Source: Siphonodentalium dalli
Lineage: Eukaryota > Mollusca > Scaphopoda > Gadilida > Siphonodentaliidae
Length of the DNA stretch: 64,000 nt
Assembly: GCA_032622095.1 (NCBI GenBank)
Contig: CP136066.1
Location: forward strand, 95,811,319-95,875,318
Direction: 5' to 3'
A program made the translations under genes and the position numbers. The notes under the pieces were generated by a model. That model saw only the letters and a list, made by a program, of their open reading frames with translations. It was not told the origin of the DNA and did no database searches. The number at the start of each line of letters is the position of its first letter. Positions within the stretch are counted from its first letter, which is position 1. Positions 20,301 through 34,672 of the stretch are shown piece after piece.

Positions 20301-21897
20301 TAGCAAACAGTAGTCATAAATTTTTCAGACAGTCCAAAAATCTGTTAGCAGATTTAACGACTAAGAGTCCGTTTGTTATAATATAGTGGCGTTCAAACTC
20401 CTTGCCACTCTCAGTGAGGTGATGTTTTTTGTCGTGATTATATATTTTTTACCTAATTATGTTGTTATCATATCTTAGTCAGTGGTTGGTGTAAATATAT
20501 TTTGTATTTCCAAATCAAAACAGATAGCATAATATACAGATGACACATATATATAAGCATATTAGAAGTGTTAATTTTTGGAAGCGAGGATCAGACAAGG
20601 GGGGTATAGGTCAGCGGGAATGTTTGGAAATACAGGTTTTCGGAGAATTCGAGATAAATAACATAATTTGAATCAGGGATGGAAAAGAGGAAAAAGATTG
20701 TTATGGACAGAAGGATGCCGAGAGGGTAATAGAGAGAAAGAGAGGGGAGGAGAAAATAGAAGACAAGAGGGGGACAGACAAAGTCGTGAGATGATGACAG
20801 TGGTGGGTTGTTTTCAATGACTTGTTGCGTGTTTAAAAATGAAGCTCGTATTATATCTAGTAATTAATCGTCATGCGTCAGGCGCCATGTGGGGGTGGGG
20901 TTCAATCAGAATTACCGTTAACCGGTTACATCGGTCAAAAAGTAAGTAAACACACAGGCAGCAACGAGTGTTCATAGTCAAAATATGTCGTGGACTATAT
21001 ATCTTCCAGTGGTTGGCTCGACGATTGCATGCAAAGCTCGTATGTCCATACTTGGATTCTCAAAACCGTAATCGTAACTACGGATATGTCAAAACGACAA
21101 CTGACCGAAGAACACAGTGACGTAGTACCCTTTCTTGTCAGGGGTAGTTCGTTATACCAAAGGTATGAAGTATATGTATGAAACATTCAATTACAGTTAT
21201 ATTTAACAAAAATAAATAATACTGGCCACACTGGATGGTGCAAACTGGCCCCCAATCAAGATATTGCTCTTCCTATAGGTTTGCAACATCTGTTATTAAT
21301 TTAGTTTGGAATATATATATATGTTTTTTTGAATGTTTCATGCAGACGATGGATGTTCTGATTTGATCACGAAATTACTATTTATTAACAGCATCACTGG
21401 CCCCCACAACCCCATAGCTAATTATCGTGGACGATGTCACTGAACACAGCATGTATTTGGAACATTTTATTAAAACACAGACAATGAACAAAACAATGCA
21501 CAGAACAATGAACATGCACATATACATATATAACATGCATACATGTATATAGCAACGAACGCTAAATGTGATTGGACACCTTCAGCGTATATAATTGTCA
21601 TTCATTAATTGATAAAGCGACTCGTAATCTTATAGATGATATATCTCTTCTCTGATCTTCTTGTATAGATTCGGGGTGTAAAATAATAAATACCAGTCAT
21701 GGTAATCAGTCCATTGGACCTTCAGTCACTAGGAACTTAATTTTTCTTTGAATTATTTTCTATGAATCTGGACAGTTTATGCGGCTATTTTTATAACATT
21801 ACTACATTTTAATTGAAAATTTATCCTTTAGAACACTTTTATGTTAACTATTTGTAACACCAGATGTGTGTGTTTGTGAACAGCAGTTCTAACGTGT
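17346..21897. other. Right arm, inner part: no additional gene
   Basis: This is a mirror of 12661-17295 without the 93-bp patch. TTA at 20701-20703 is the empty site of the locus 3 Harbinger-like insertion. The overlapping ORFs at 20990-21186 on both strands cannot both be coding and have no other support. Confidence 0.6.
19938..20165 (+). pseudogene. Locus 2 copy of the PVELEAK ORF, truncated
   Basis: It matches 14282-14617 from the first Met through the DDPV residues, then a TAA replaces the Glu codon seen in locus 1. Downstream bases still match. The locus 3 copy (51822-52040) lost four bases in a GATC-rich stretch and ends in TMTQ. Confidence 0.3.
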
Positions 21898-22203
21898 CTA
21901 AAAACGAGTCTCCTCGAAATTGTGTTGTTGTTGTTGTTGTTGTTGTTGTTGTAGAAAGTGCATGGTTCCAGGAAGAGATAGACAATCTTTAACGTAAGCG
22001 TTTAGTGCTAGTCTATTAATTTCGCACTTTTGTCTCATTGTATCATGATTCCAGTGATCAATGTAGCTCGATAAATAATCAAATATAAAAACAAACAAAT
22101 AAACCAACAGAGCCTTGTTGACTTCGGCTTGGAATAATAAAGAGCGCTCTGTGCTAGTTTCTCGCTCCGCGCGTATAATGTTTCGCTGATTCTTGGTACA
22201 CAT
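21898..22203 (-). CDS. Locus 2 copy of the polyQ ORF (Q9)
   Basis: It has 101 codons and differs from the locus 1 copy by three extra CAA triplets and a K-to-N replacement. The same reservations apply. Confidence 0.2.
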   Translation of the reverse strand: MCTKNQRNIIRAERETSTERSLLFQAEVNKALLVYLFVFIFDYLSSYIDHWNHDTMRQKCEINRLALNAYVKDCLSLPGTMHFLQQQQQQQQQHNFEETRF

Positions 22204-22835
22204 GGGCCATGGGCGTTTTATTTATAGAAATGGGAACTTTTGGGACGGATTAAAAGTCGAATTGCGACCCGGAGGTCGAGTCCGGTAAAAGGTGTAGTTG
22301 GGAATTCTGGTGAGATGCATGACTCAGAAACCTTCAGTGCTAAGCCGTAATAATTTGAGGATTAGTTGTTTTAACGGAATTATGAGTTGGTCATTCGTGA
22401 AACCAATATATTTTATATTCTATAATTACAATCATGGGTATATAATATATGATCTTGAGCGCGTTACCGTTTCTGACATTGGTTTTCTTGTTATTTCCTG
22501 GTATAAGGTAAAAAATACAGAGCGTTGACATAACTTATGTGCGGAAAAATTGTAAAGAGCTGATAAACTTCGAACGATGACTTAGTATTTCGTGTTTTTA
22601 TGGACGTATTTTATTACGGTGACATGGCAAATGTGAGACATCCATTGAACCAAATATGTATTCGGTTCACTCTATTAACCCAAATTTGTATGCACGATTT
22701 TTTGATGCATGAAGATTACGAGTCGCTATAATTTTTCCAGATAGTTTATTCATACTTTCAGCCACCCCACCAGGAATGTATAATATATTTACATAAAACA
22801 AATGCACAATGTGATGACATGCCGAATCCGCCGTT

Positions 22836-23042
22836 GTGGTGTGGATACCGTCATTCAAGAACGCGGCTAGATGTTCTCAATTTGGGTGGGTGGGTGAAGA
22901 CGCAGTGCTGTCCATGCAAGATAGAATTTCCAAGTACTCCCTCTTTAGTCTGACAGAAATATTCCAAGTCTGTCCAATTCCATGCCCCCCACCCGGTTGC
23001 AATTTTCCACCTGGTACTTGTATACCGCAAGTTGCCAATTGA
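22836..23042 (+). CDS. Locus 2 copy of the Cys/Pro-rich ORF
   Basis: It is intact and ends GTCIPQVAN plus a stop. It matches 11525-11731, with one change near the start (R to K). Confidence 0.2.
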   Translation: MVWIPSFKNAARCSQFGWVGEDAVLSMQDRISKYSLFSLTEIFQVCPIPCPPPGCNFPPGTCIPQVAN

Positions 23043-23271
23043 TGGAAAGTTCCAAACTGACCTATAATGGTACAACAAAGTAGCAAATTTCGCCGCTAAA
23101 ATTTGTTGGAGAATCAAAATGTCAGAACAATTTTAACTTATTCCCATCGACGTTTTGTCGAGCATTATTATTTTCAACGGTTGAATTTGTTTAGCTTATA
23201 GTTGGGAGGAAGAGACACCCACCTGTCACCACGTCCCTGTGTGATGAGGAAACGATCAGACAGATATAACA

Positions 23272-23478
23272 TTGTCAGGATCTCTAGTATTCTCTTGCAG
23301 GAGTTTCAGCACGACGACGTTTTCCAGGGGTGAGCTGTTCGGTCGTCCAGCAACAAGCAAGAGTGAGAGGGGGTCGACACCCATGATTGTTCGTCGTCCA
23401 GAATTCATACCTGAATTCATGTTGGAGACTGAAAATAATGGAGAACAGAAATGGTCTAAATTATCCGCGAATAGCTAA
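23272..23478 (+). CDS. Locus 2 copy of the 68-codon candidate exon
   Basis: It is identical in protein to the 11089-11295 copy. The acceptor-like TTCTCTTGCAG is at about 23290-23300. Confidence 0.3.
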   Translation: MSGSLVFSCRSFSTTTFSRGELFGRPATSKSERGSTPMIVRRPEFIPEFMLETENNGEQKWSKLSANS

Positions 23479-23577
23479 ATTTTATATATGTGTTCACTTA
23501 CAATAAGCAATATCTAAGTCTAAAATTAAACGGCGCCGGACCGGGTATAACACAGCGATCATAAATTCAGGCTTTAA

Positions 23578-23825
23578 CCCTTCCATTACGGGAGCTCCCT
23601 GAATTTTTGCGAAAACCCTGTGCCAATGCATTCTCTTATATATGCGAGTCGCCTCGCATATATATGATAATACACTGGCTTAACAATATTTACCTTGATG
23701 GTGTAAGCTAGTGCATTCTCTTATATATGCGAGGCGATCCATATATGGTCGACTCGCATTTATAAGAGAATGCACTAGCACAGGGTATTTAATGATGCGC
23801 CAGCACAGCCTCCGTTATGAAAGGG
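23578..23825. mobile_element. TTAA MITE, locus 2 copy
   Basis: TTAA is at 23574-23577 and 23826-23829. It mirrors 10741-10988 and keeps the same internal hairpin units. Confidence 0.8.
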
Positions 23826-25770
23826 TTAAGCTGCCATGCCCATGGGGCATTAACTCTGTGTCCCGAGAATCAAAGTTACTCGAAATTGCATGAAATTCAA
23901 GTCTGCATGCGGACAACTATTTCCCAGACCGACGTATTCAAATGTCAGAAATTGTCGTCGCTTTCAAATAGGGACCGAAGTTTTTTCTGAGTTTCTGAGG
24001 GATATCAGTATGTCATACCAAGGAACCATGACCATTTCGGTTATAAATGGTAATTTGTTCACGCATATATAAAGAAATCGCATGTGGTTCATTTATATTG
24101 TCAGTACGGTGATCCCGAAATGTGCAGGTATTAGTTGCAGTTCGGGATTCCTTTCTCGTTTGGCGGATGGAACCCGCAACGATGTCACATCATAATGCCA
24201 CTGCATTGTGACAACGTTATATAACCCATATGCATGGATCTATCAGTTATCGGACCAGTTTATATCTAGAATTTATAACTTCAAACTTCAGGTCCTGTCA
24301 GCATTCAAAGGCCATATATATGATGCATGTGATCACCAGGCGTTCTCGCATATTGATAAAGAAGGATCATGCATATTTAACCTTATACAAAAACGTCTGT
24401 GACTGGCGTTTATTTTTTATATTAGAATTTATATGTATACAATAATAATTAGACGTTTCTTAGATCAAAACTTGTATATTATATCAACATAATCAGGTCA
24501 GGCACATGCTGAATTCAAATATTATGGTTATATTTAAAGGCCCACTTAATTTTCTAGTCGGCGATTAGTTTTTTTATAGCGACTTGATATACGATTTTAA
24601 TAACAATCTATGCCATAAAATATGATTAAAATACTATAATTCATCACTATTTGACACATCTGTGTCTCAGAAGATGCCCACAGAGAAATATAAAACTGCT
24701 AAAATCATAGAAATACTTCCTCCCCCCTCTGGATCCCAGAATGCAACAGAATTCAAACTTTTTCAATGGAAGGGGAAGAACTCTATCTTTAATATATAGA
24801 GTTATTCCCCCTGCATTGAAAATAATACTGCTTTTTACTGCAACATAGATGACAAAAACGCGTTGGCAACTCAACAACAACAACATGTCTTCAGTTTATT
24901 ACACCGGATAAGTTGATAATACGATGTTTTGGAGTTTTCTCTTTCAAATGGTATATAATATGGTGTATATTTTATATAATGTTATCTGGGTGTTCGAAAA
25001 TTAAGTGGGCTTTTAACTATTATACAGTGCTAAGTCCTCCATTTCCCTGGTTTGAAGACACTATGGGATCGCGCATCCCAGATGAACAGCCAAATTATAC
25101 TCGTTTCGAGGTTGACATGAGGATAACTCGAGGAAGTTAATATTCACCGAGGCCACAGGCCAAGGTGAATATTAGCCTCCAATGTGTTTTATTATATGAA
25201 CTAGCGGCATTCTTTACCTGGTAGCCAATTAGAGTACTACTATAGGGGTTGAAGAGACAAATATATTCAACAAACAGCAGATTTACTGTTCTCTCTTCCG
25301 AAAATCAACGACAAATGAATTATGTATAAGCAATTTTGATTGGCTGGTTGCAAAGCTATGCGTAACATGATTGGACAGCCACCTCTTATGCCTGACGTAA
25401 CACATATTTTGTTATTAACCCCGCGCCGGGTTAATATCGTGATTTATCAACCCGGCCACGCCAATCAATTGCTATAGGGTTCGCCGGAGAAATTTAATGA
25501 TCATATAATAAAGCAAATTATTTTTTGCAACCTTTTGCGCTGGCTTATTTTAGTTCATAATGACACACGGTTGCCTTTCTAAATGGCATTACCATGATCA
25601 ATCAATCGATCATTGATAACAAAATTCAGACCATGCAATTGAAGGTTGGTGGCTTTATTATTTTGTGCCATCATGACTTATTTTCCGCACGGATCGAGAC
25701 ATGATATGTCGTCACATAAACAAACATGGTACCGATTTAATTTTACACTGTTTTTAATATTTTGTTTTAA

Positions 25771-27341
25771 CCCTTTCAGTGTCAAGTCCGATTTTTGTAT
25801 CAACCCATAATTCCTTGATCATTTTTCAAATTTATTGATTATAATAATGTGATACATTGATGGAAAGAGCTCTAAGTGTGGATACACACATGCATGTAAT
25901 TTCTGTATGTAAAATCCATGTATTTTACATGGTCACACCAATCATTGATAGCATTAGTCGCCTGAGCGCGATCGGACAATTCCAATAGGTGAGACAGATG
26001 AGCAGTTATAAGCCATTATCAAACTAACTGCTATCAAGAAATTTCAGGCCAGTCATAACTTCTTTCATGGATGCCGAAATGAATAAATCCTGTCTGATAT
26101 CTGTTGCTGTTTTTCACGAGTTTTAATTCATTTCGAAAAGTGGATTTGAGTCCGTCGATTTTATACTTGATTTGTTTCTCGTCATTTCAGCGTCATCCAA
26201 AATAAAAATAAAATGTGCAGAATTTGAAGCTCTTTTAGGGCGATTGTGATACACGAGTGTTTAATGTCCCTTTAACAATCCGATACGGTGCTCTCATGTC
26301 TTGAATAACAGGCATTGGAAAATTAAGACTGCCAATACCGGTTCGTTGAGATTCCTCGGATAGTTTCAGGGAGCTCATGTGATAACATTCAATTGGGATT
26401 TCCACGCAAATATCCATTACAGCGTCAAAAAATTAATGCAGGTACAGCGTTGAAAGTAAAAAGAGTGACACCCCCCACATTTTTCACCCATAATTTACAT
26501 AACAGTATATGTTTCTCAAACCAAAGGTTGAACAAGTTCCTAACTGTCACAATTTTAGCTTGTACACGCTTGAATTATAACATGTTGGACCATAATCCAT
26601 GATTGGGGAGGGAGCTGGTTCTCGAAAGCTTCGAATAACTAAGGGATTTAGTTGAATGTATCAGCCGGGATAATATGGGCATAAATGTACAATATGTTTA
26701 ACTGAAATACTCCATAGTTGTAAACTTTGCGTATACATATATAACACAAGAAAGGAAATGTGACAGAAATGACTGTCAACTACAATATTTATAAGTCAGG
26801 AGTGGCTTCGTGGCTTCATGGATGGGGGTCATGAATCAGGGTGCTACATGTCCCACCCACCCGTCGAGGAAATATGCCATGGTCAGTCCGTAGCTTCCGG
26901 GATAATATAGCCGCCCCCCCCCCCCATGTTGCGGATCATAGTCTCTGTGTTGGGCAAATCCTGGGGCCATCGCTGGTATAAACATCAAGAGAAGGTTGAC
27001 AATGATTTAAACAGAAAGTCCAACATTTGGGTTATCGCGCGAAAAATTATTTTAAGCGGCCTGACGACTTCGTTCAGTCAACGGCTCTCTGCACGTTCAG
27101 ATCTTGGCTCACTGTGGTCAAACATAGGCGCAAAGATTGGGTTGTCAGCGGACACATATTACATGGTCTTTATGTTCCATGTAAAATGACAAATACACGA
27201 CATTTACAGAGATTACATGCATGTGTGTATCCACCCTAAGAGCTCTTTCCATCAATGTATCACATTATTATAATCAATAAATTTGAAAAATGATCAAGGA
27301 AATATAGGTTGATACAAAAATCGGACTTGGCACTGAAAGGG
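25771..27341. mobile_element. Nested piggyBac-like MITE, locus 2 copy
   Basis: TTAA is at 25767-25770 and 27342-27345. The inner Harbinger-like element is 25876-27236, with a TAA duplication at 25873-25875 and 27237-27239. One terminus has a G-to-T change (GTGTGGATAC). Partial third GGY tails with TTTATT (25654-25659) flank it on the left. Confidence 0.85.
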
Positions 27342-27689
27342 TTAATAACAAAAATGAGACCAGTTGAATGTTGGTGGCTTTATTATCATGTGCCATCATG
27401 ACTAATTTTCCGTATGAATCGATACATGATATGTCGTCACATAAACAAACATGGTACCGATTTAATTTTACACTGTTTTTAATATTTTGTTTTTAAATAA
27501 CATGTTGTGTTATGCCTCTTGTATCGAATTCACAAAACATCGATATTCATTTGACCTATAATAATTTAATTCAGTATACGCCTGACCTCAAAATAACATG
27601 TATATGAATTTAGTTTAAACGTGTTTTATCGCCATATATACATGTATATATACATACAACAATTGGGATTGGTACACAAGTGCCGACAC

Positions 27690-27829
27690 TTAGATTTGTC
27701 CCGGTCCCAGATAAACACCGAGAGGCACCGACCTACTCGACAAGGCGAATATATAGTTGGTGTATTTATAATGTGCATACACTTGGAACGGGTTGGACAA
27801 CGGTGGGGCGTTGAATCCGGAGCAATAAT
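27690..27829 (-). CDS. GGY2 terminal exon 3b
   Basis: The acceptor CATCGCAG ends at 27830. After the split Tyr codon, 45 codons run to TAA at 27692-27690, ending GVYLGPGQI. The insert residues read LSSRS rather than LSIRS. The poly(A) signal AATAAA is at 27384-27379. The full model is 179 residues. Confidence 0.4.
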
Positions 27830-28152
27830 CTGCGATGGTGGCTTTATTATCATGTGCCATCATGACTAATTTCCGTATGGATCGATACATGATATGTCGT
27901 CACATAAACAAACATGGTACCGATTTAATTTTACACTGTTTTTATTATATTGTTTTTAAATAACATGTTGTGTTATGCCTCTTGTATCGAATTCACAAAA
28001 CATCGATATTCATTTGACCTATAATAGTTGAATTCAGTATACGCCTGACCTCAAAATAACATGTATATGAATTTAGTTTAAACATGTTATATCGCCATAT
28101 ATACATGTATATATACATACAACAATTGGGATTGGTACACAAGCGCCGACAC

Positions 28153-28277
28153 TTAGATTTGTCCCGGTCCCAGATAAACACCGAGAGGCACCGCGAATAT
28201 ATAGTTGGTGTATTTATAATGTGTATACAATTGGAGCGGGTTGGACAACGGTGGGGCGTTGAATCCGGAGCAATAAT
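28153..28277 (-). CDS. GGY2 terminal exon 3a
   Basis: It has the same acceptor, frame and 40-codon length as GGY1 exon 3a, with TAA at 28155-28153. The poly(A) signal is at 27848-27843. The full model is 174 residues. Confidence 0.5.
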
Positions 28278-28710
28278 CTGCGATGTCATTTAGTCCATCT
28301 TATATATATACATGTAAATGATTCAATGGGATCTTGATTACTGATTACTGAGGATGCGTGATAAGTACTGGGTTGATGCTCTGATGTGTGGTGGGAGTTG
28401 TGACCAGGTCGGGCGATGCCTCACTAAACAAAGTATAATGCGGCAACAACAAAAAATTCAGCTAGTGCAACAAAGAAAATTATATATTGGGTAACTCCCA
28501 TACATGTATGTAATTTCTTTAGTATTAGGTTTTGTAATAAGTAAGAAGTTTTGTAGTAAGACTGATCCAAGTCCACTGGGTTCACGAGAATCGTTCTGAC
28601 AGAGCAATGTAGTTATGAACGGCCATGGACATTTCAGTATTATCGCGGTCACTAATTAAGGGGTTTCCTATATATTACTAAGTTGTCCAGGTATATGACT
28701 GTATACTCAC

Positions 28711-29110
28711 ATCTTCCAAAAGGTCTTCGACCGCGACCGAGACCGGTTGGACGGAAGACATTCTGGTTTATCTGGTTGTACCCTCCCATGAAACTGCCTC
28801 GGAATCTTCCTGGATATCCTCCTTGGAACCTTCCTGGATATCCTCCTTGGAATCTTCCTGGATATCCTCCTTGGAGTCCTCGTTGATATCCTCCGTGGAA
28901 TCCTCCTGTATATCCTCCTTGGAATCCTCCTGTATATCCTCCTTGGAGTCCTCCTGGATATCCTCCTTGGAGTCCTCCTGTATATCCTCCTTGGGGTCCT
29001 CCTGGATAACCTCCTTGGAAGTAATTCCCACGACGGTGGGAACGTGCGTTCGATTGTGTAATGGCAACACCTATCACGCACAATATCGCGAGGGCAACTG
29101 AAGATTTCAT
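28711..29110 (-). CDS. GGY2 exon 2: secreted Gly/Tyr-rich octapeptide-repeat protein
   Basis: It encodes 133 codons plus one base before the donor GTGAGT (minus strand, GT at 28710-28709). The signal peptide and RSHRRGNYFQ are identical to GGY1. There are nine octapeptides, one of the GGYRGRFQ/GGYPGGFQ region having been lost relative to GGY1, and the same NQINQNVF...RRPFGR tail. The acceptor is two bases upstream of the ATG. The gene faces GGY1 across the palindrome centre, so any transcripts would be convergent. Confidence 0.8.
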
Positions 29111-31139
29111 GTCTGAAACCAGTAATATTTTGGTTAGATATACTTTATGTCATCCCAGAAAAAAATCCATGAACTTGATGAAGGTATACATACATAATAC
29201 TGGAGATCATATTTAATGTTTGTGTGTCCTGACTATAGCTTAAAATTGCCATGACATTTCCAGCTGTCGAAAATGTTGGCGAGACACCTCAATCCCCATG
29301 CCACTCGTTCTACTTGCACCGCCTGGGGAGATGTATAACGATAAACGATAACAATACGTGAATAATGTTGTTGGGGCGGGGACAGGCTCTAGGCACCGAA
29401 AGACCCTCGAGCTGAAACTCGCGATTATTTGAATAAATGCATACCATTGTTGAAAATATTTATTGTGACTCACAATACACATTGTTATATGATCATAAAT
29501 GTTCTTCTAAAGTCTCATATTAAATCATACGGAAAATGAGTTGAAAAATCACGATATCTAACGGGTTTTCCTATAAATATTAATGATGGGTTAATAACAA
29601 CCTCACGCAACGTCATGAGTTGTTAATAGGAATCGTAAATCCCTGTGTATTTTCCATTGACAAGTAAATCACATTGTTTTACATTTTGATGGATCCATGC
29701 TCATATATCCAATCACGGGTCATTAAGGTATTTCGCGGGCATACTGGGCTTGATAACATTGTGGATCATACAATAAAACACTATTGGATTATATCGAGGT
29801 TGACATGAGGATTTATCAACCCTTGGAAGTTAACATTCACCACGCCTGCGGCCTCGGTGAATCATTAGTATTTAACTTCCTGGGGTTGATAAATCCCCAT
29901 GTCAATATCTGAACAAAGTGGATGGGAGCACAAGTTGCCTAACTTATCAGAGCTCATCTTCAACTGTTAATACATCAACGAGCTTACTATATATATTATA
30001 TATAGTACATGATTCGCATGTCTCGTGATATAGTCTACGCACCACAGGAGGCGATGTGCCCCCCCCCTCACCGAATTTATGGGGCCAAAAACATTATCTT
30101 GAGGCTGAACTATTCCCATTTGAGAATCCGGTTGTTTCTGACCCCTAACACGACGCAAAATAAAATTATTTCGACTTTTCTAATGGTACCCACCCGACAA
30201 TTTTACATTTTATATGACACCATACAATTTACTATTCAACGTAGATATCATAATACGTTAACACAAAAAGGGTTCTTCCGTTTGGCCGATGATCACTCAA
30301 TTTTATCAACATACAATTGTCTCTAGATTTGATAAATTCATGACGTCACGACAGCAAGCATTGAGACATTTGATTATTAATCGATTCATTCAAATGGTCT
30401 ACTTTGAACATCCGCATCATTAAATTTGCATACGATATGGCCACATGTTCGGTATCATTAGAAATTACAGCCAATATCACATCAAATGATTCAACAATTA
30501 AAATGATGTGAAACAATCCAGTTGGGTTATCAAATAGAAATGGAAAATAATCTTGCTCAAAGTAGTTATTTTTTATGAATATTAATCCAAATTTACAACA
30601 GACACCATCAGTCATATATTTATTAAATGCAATGAGTATCGATAGCGAAATCATTTGCAACTTTGTACACGGTGTTTGTGTCCCAAACAAACAAAAATCA
30701 ACCATTCGCAACGCATGATGACTCAGAAAAGAGGGTTCCGTGCTGGTCTATTCTTGCATGATATTGTATAAATAAAGAGCGTTTGTTCACTTCTGTGCGA
30801 AAAAATTTGATAACAGATGGAAAATGGCTGCGACCATGAAAATTATTTTTCCTAGCATATGAAGCCCGCATATCAATATTTCGTGTATGTGTCAACATAT
30901 CTTACACCTCTTTCCAAATTACGCACACCGAATTTGGAAGCTCGAATTCCAGTTTAACCAGTGAAGGCGTTGATGTATTCATATGAAATTTCATTAGAGT
31001 AGATTATTTGTAGAAATATGCAATTCACCTACCATTTAAAAGAAACCACCACAAACCTAACATAAAGTGAATCGAATAACAATGATTCGACTATATCATC
31101 CACTAATTGTAATTATATATAGTTAGGGAGCCCGCATAT

Positions 31140-31610
31140 GTTCTATTTACACTTTGCGTACAAAAGGTTTGACCCCCTAAAGTTGGTACCAATAATGGAA
31201 CATTCTGAAAAAACGATTTCTTAAGTTGCGCATTCCTGGGGTTTAGGGGCTGCTGAACCCCAAAAAGTGCAAAAAATCACTTCTATTTACACTTCCGCGT
31301 ACATCGATGAATTTTGGTTTGATGATACTCCTAAGTTTACTCATTAAGAAAACACAACTTAAGAAAGGGATTTTCCTGGGGTTTTCAGATAAGAAAGGGG
31401 GTCCCATTCTGAACCCCAAAACGTGATTTTTCACTTTTTTTTACACTTTCGCGCACATCCATAATTTTTGGTCTCAAAGTACTTTGATATATACTAATTA
31501 TAAAAACACAACTTAAGAAGCAACTTTTCCTGGGGTTTTAAGATAAGAAGGGGGTCATCGGGTCACCCCTCAAAACGTAAAAAAATCACTTTTATTTACA
31601 TGATTGCATT
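31140..31610 (+). repeat. Three tandem units of about 150 bp in the outer FB1 arm
   Basis: TATTTACACTTxCGCGxACAT-like blocks recur near 31140, 31282, 31437 and 31592. Between them run AACACAACTTAAGAA and CCTGGGGTTTT blocks. The mirror is at about 36740-37210. Confidence 0.7.
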
Positions 31611-31743
31611 TGTCCAACGTGTGTGTATATGTGCGTGCATCCCTTGCACGTTGCACTATTACAACCAATACATCCCTAAATCGATACGATCAACTTAAGA
31701 AATATATATTCATGTCGTTTTCTGATAATAACGAGACTTGTTA

Positions 31744-31766
31744 CCCCCCCCCCCCCCCCCCCCCCC
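31744..31766 (+). repeat. Run of 23 consecutive C
   Basis: It lies between the tandem units and the AAGATGGC segment of the FB1 left arm. The mirror position at about 36571-36588 has a shorter G run interrupted by A, so it has been unstable since the arms formed. Confidence 0.9.
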
Positions 31767-33010
31767 ACAACCCGATCCATTTTCTAGAACTATAAGTGAG
31801 CCAGTTTTATGAAAATTATAGCGGGAAAATCTAGTAAAATGTACACAAATGTATATATTTTCGTGAAGCTAAGACATAATGACACTTTTTTGGGCCAAAA
31901 TTGAAACTCACCATCCAAGATGGCCGCCAAAATGGCTGCCGGAAGTTGAAAATATGACATTTTTTCACAAATATCTTCTAGATCAATTCATGCTGTTTGG
32001 AACTGGTCGAGTAATGCAACTTTATTTTGTGTTTTTTATATTAACTGATCATTGGAGCAATTAAATATGCAATTATTGGGGTCCGGACCCCTTCCGATCC
32101 CTCAAAAATTTGATTGTACAGAATGCGGTATAAAATTTCACCAAAAAAAATCACAATTGGGATTCTAGTCATATTTCAACAAGAAATGAACAGAACTTTG
32201 TAATGTGAGTGAGGCATATCATTACCTATGCATATTCCAAATCACTGGAACCAAAATTCTTACTTTGGCTTAAAATGGCTGCCAATATGGCCGCCAAAAT
32301 ATGGAAAATGGTAAATATTACACCAGCGTGTCCTGCAATCGCTTACAAGTTGTGTTGATGTATAAAATGGGCCATTCTGCATTCTATATATTGAATGCTA
32401 ACATGTCTGATGCACCATGGTTAATTGTTCTATTTTCACCACAGACATCGTCAAAAATATTGGACTTTTCTCTAAAAAAACTTGACATAAATATTGGCAA
32501 AAATTCAGTTTTCAGGTTTGAACCATTTTTTCAGGTAAAATATAACTATCTCTGGATTGAAAGGTGTTTATTGTTTGGGTCTATCTTAAATGTGTCACAC
32601 TACGGTGTTTATAGACCAAATTTCTCAAAGCTCAAGATGGCTTCCAAAATGGCAACCAAATTTGTAAAATGCAAATTTTTTACATATATCCCGAACATTC
32701 TATGCATTATCCGAAAATATAGCAAATTGTGACTCACTTGGTTATTATACGTGTTAGTTAATTAACTGACATCTACATGTTCTATTCCCAGTTGTCCCAG
32801 TTCCGTATGTGGCATGACAAATTCATTTTAAAGTATGTAATTTGCCGAGAACCTCTTTTGTGATTTTGGCCATATTTATTGAAAGGAAATGGGCAGAAAT
32901 TTGAGACAGAACTGAGATGGACCATAATCGTTGGCTATTCTGGTCCATTATGATAAAAACAATGTCTACAGGATACAGTGTGGATGCCAATATCGTGGCC
33001 AGGGAGTTAC

Positions 33011-34672
33011 TCTGTGACCATATGTGAGGTGAATAGGTATACATGGAGTTATTGTATGTCATGACTGATGTGAGTATGTATACAATGAGTGACTATATGG
33101 TTATAAGTGGGTTGTCCATGGTAAGATGCATCTAGGTATACAGGGAGAGGTCATGGTCAGGTGTGAGGTGAATCGGTATGCATGGAGTGACTGTATGGTG
33201 TATGATTGTGTATATCCAGTACGGGTGCATCCGGTGTGCCTGTATGGTCATTGGTGTGGTGTATGGATATATCTACATGGTCATCTATGTGTTGATTATG
33301 TATATATGGAGTGACTGTAAGGTCATGGGTGGGATGTACATGTGTTGTCTGTATGATCATGGATGGGGTGTGTGGATAAATAGGTAGTGATTTTATGGTT
33401 ACGGGTAATGTGCATAGGTATATATGGAATGACTGTACGGTCATGATTGAATATGAATACCTGGAGTAAGCTGGTGGACATTATCGAGCGTGTGGGTACA
33501 TAGGGAGTGTCCTTGTGGTAACGGGTGGGATGTATATTTATATATATCGTGGGTGTATTATCATTGGTGGGTATATAGGTCTTAGCTGTATTATCATGGA
33601 TGGCGTGTATGATTATACAGTGAATTGCTGAATTGTCATGTGTGAGGTGTATATGCAAGTATGGATTGTTTGAGTGGTGGTATGTGCGGTTTTTTTTTAT
33701 CTGGAAGGGCTGAATGGCCATTAGTGAGCGTTACATGTATACCTGGAGTGAATCTATGGTCTATGATGGGCTGCATACGTATATCAAGTGGTTATATGAC
33801 TATATGTGTCGAATAGGTATACATGTAGTGACTGTATGGTTAATGGTGAGATGAGTACATGTAGGCATACAAGTAGTGACTGTATGATCATAAATGTAAT
33901 GAACATCTATACAGGGGGTGACAGGCGTATGAGTATACATGTACCTGGTGTTCCTGTTTTGGTGACTCGTGTCGGTATCGTCATGTGTAGGTTATACCAG
34001 TACACACACGTGTTGCTTTATTGTCATGGGCGAGGGATATGTGTATATAGCGAGTGGCTATATGGCCATGGATGAGGTGCATATGCATACATGGAGTGAC
34101 TATACTGACATGGCTGGGGTGTATTAGTATATCTTGAGTGGCTATTCGGCTATGGTGTGACAAATAGGAATACATGGATTGACATGGCCACTGTTGGTGT
34201 GAATATGAATACAAGGATTGACCATGATCGTGTATGAATGTTTTGAATAGGTACACACGGGGTGACTATATGGCCATAGGTCAGGTGAAGGAGTATACCA
34301 GGTAACATGGGTGAGGGTATGTGTATGAAGCGAGTGGCTATATGGCCATTGGTGATGTGCATATGTATACCGGAATGACTTTATGGTCATTGTTGTGGTG
34401 TTGATGTATATATTGATTGTTCATTTGACCATGCGTTTGGGGAATAGGTATACAGGGGATGACCTTATGGCAAATGGTGAGATGAATGGGTATACATGGA
34501 GTGACTATATGGTTATGGGTCATGTTTAGGAGTATACCCGGTGTGCCTGCATTGTGACGCGTGGCTGTATGGTCATCCGTGGTCATGGGTCAGGTGTACA
34601 TGTATACAGTGGGTAACTATATTGTTATGTATGTGGTGTTTATGTATATATGTAATGACTGCGTGTTAATGG
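33011..34672 (+). repeat. Minisatellite, left half of the FB1 core
   Basis: Variable units of roughly 40-60 bp are built on TATACATGGAGTGACTRTAT followed by GGTCATGGGTGAGGTG. The divergence between units is high. Open frames in it are by-products. Confidence 0.85.
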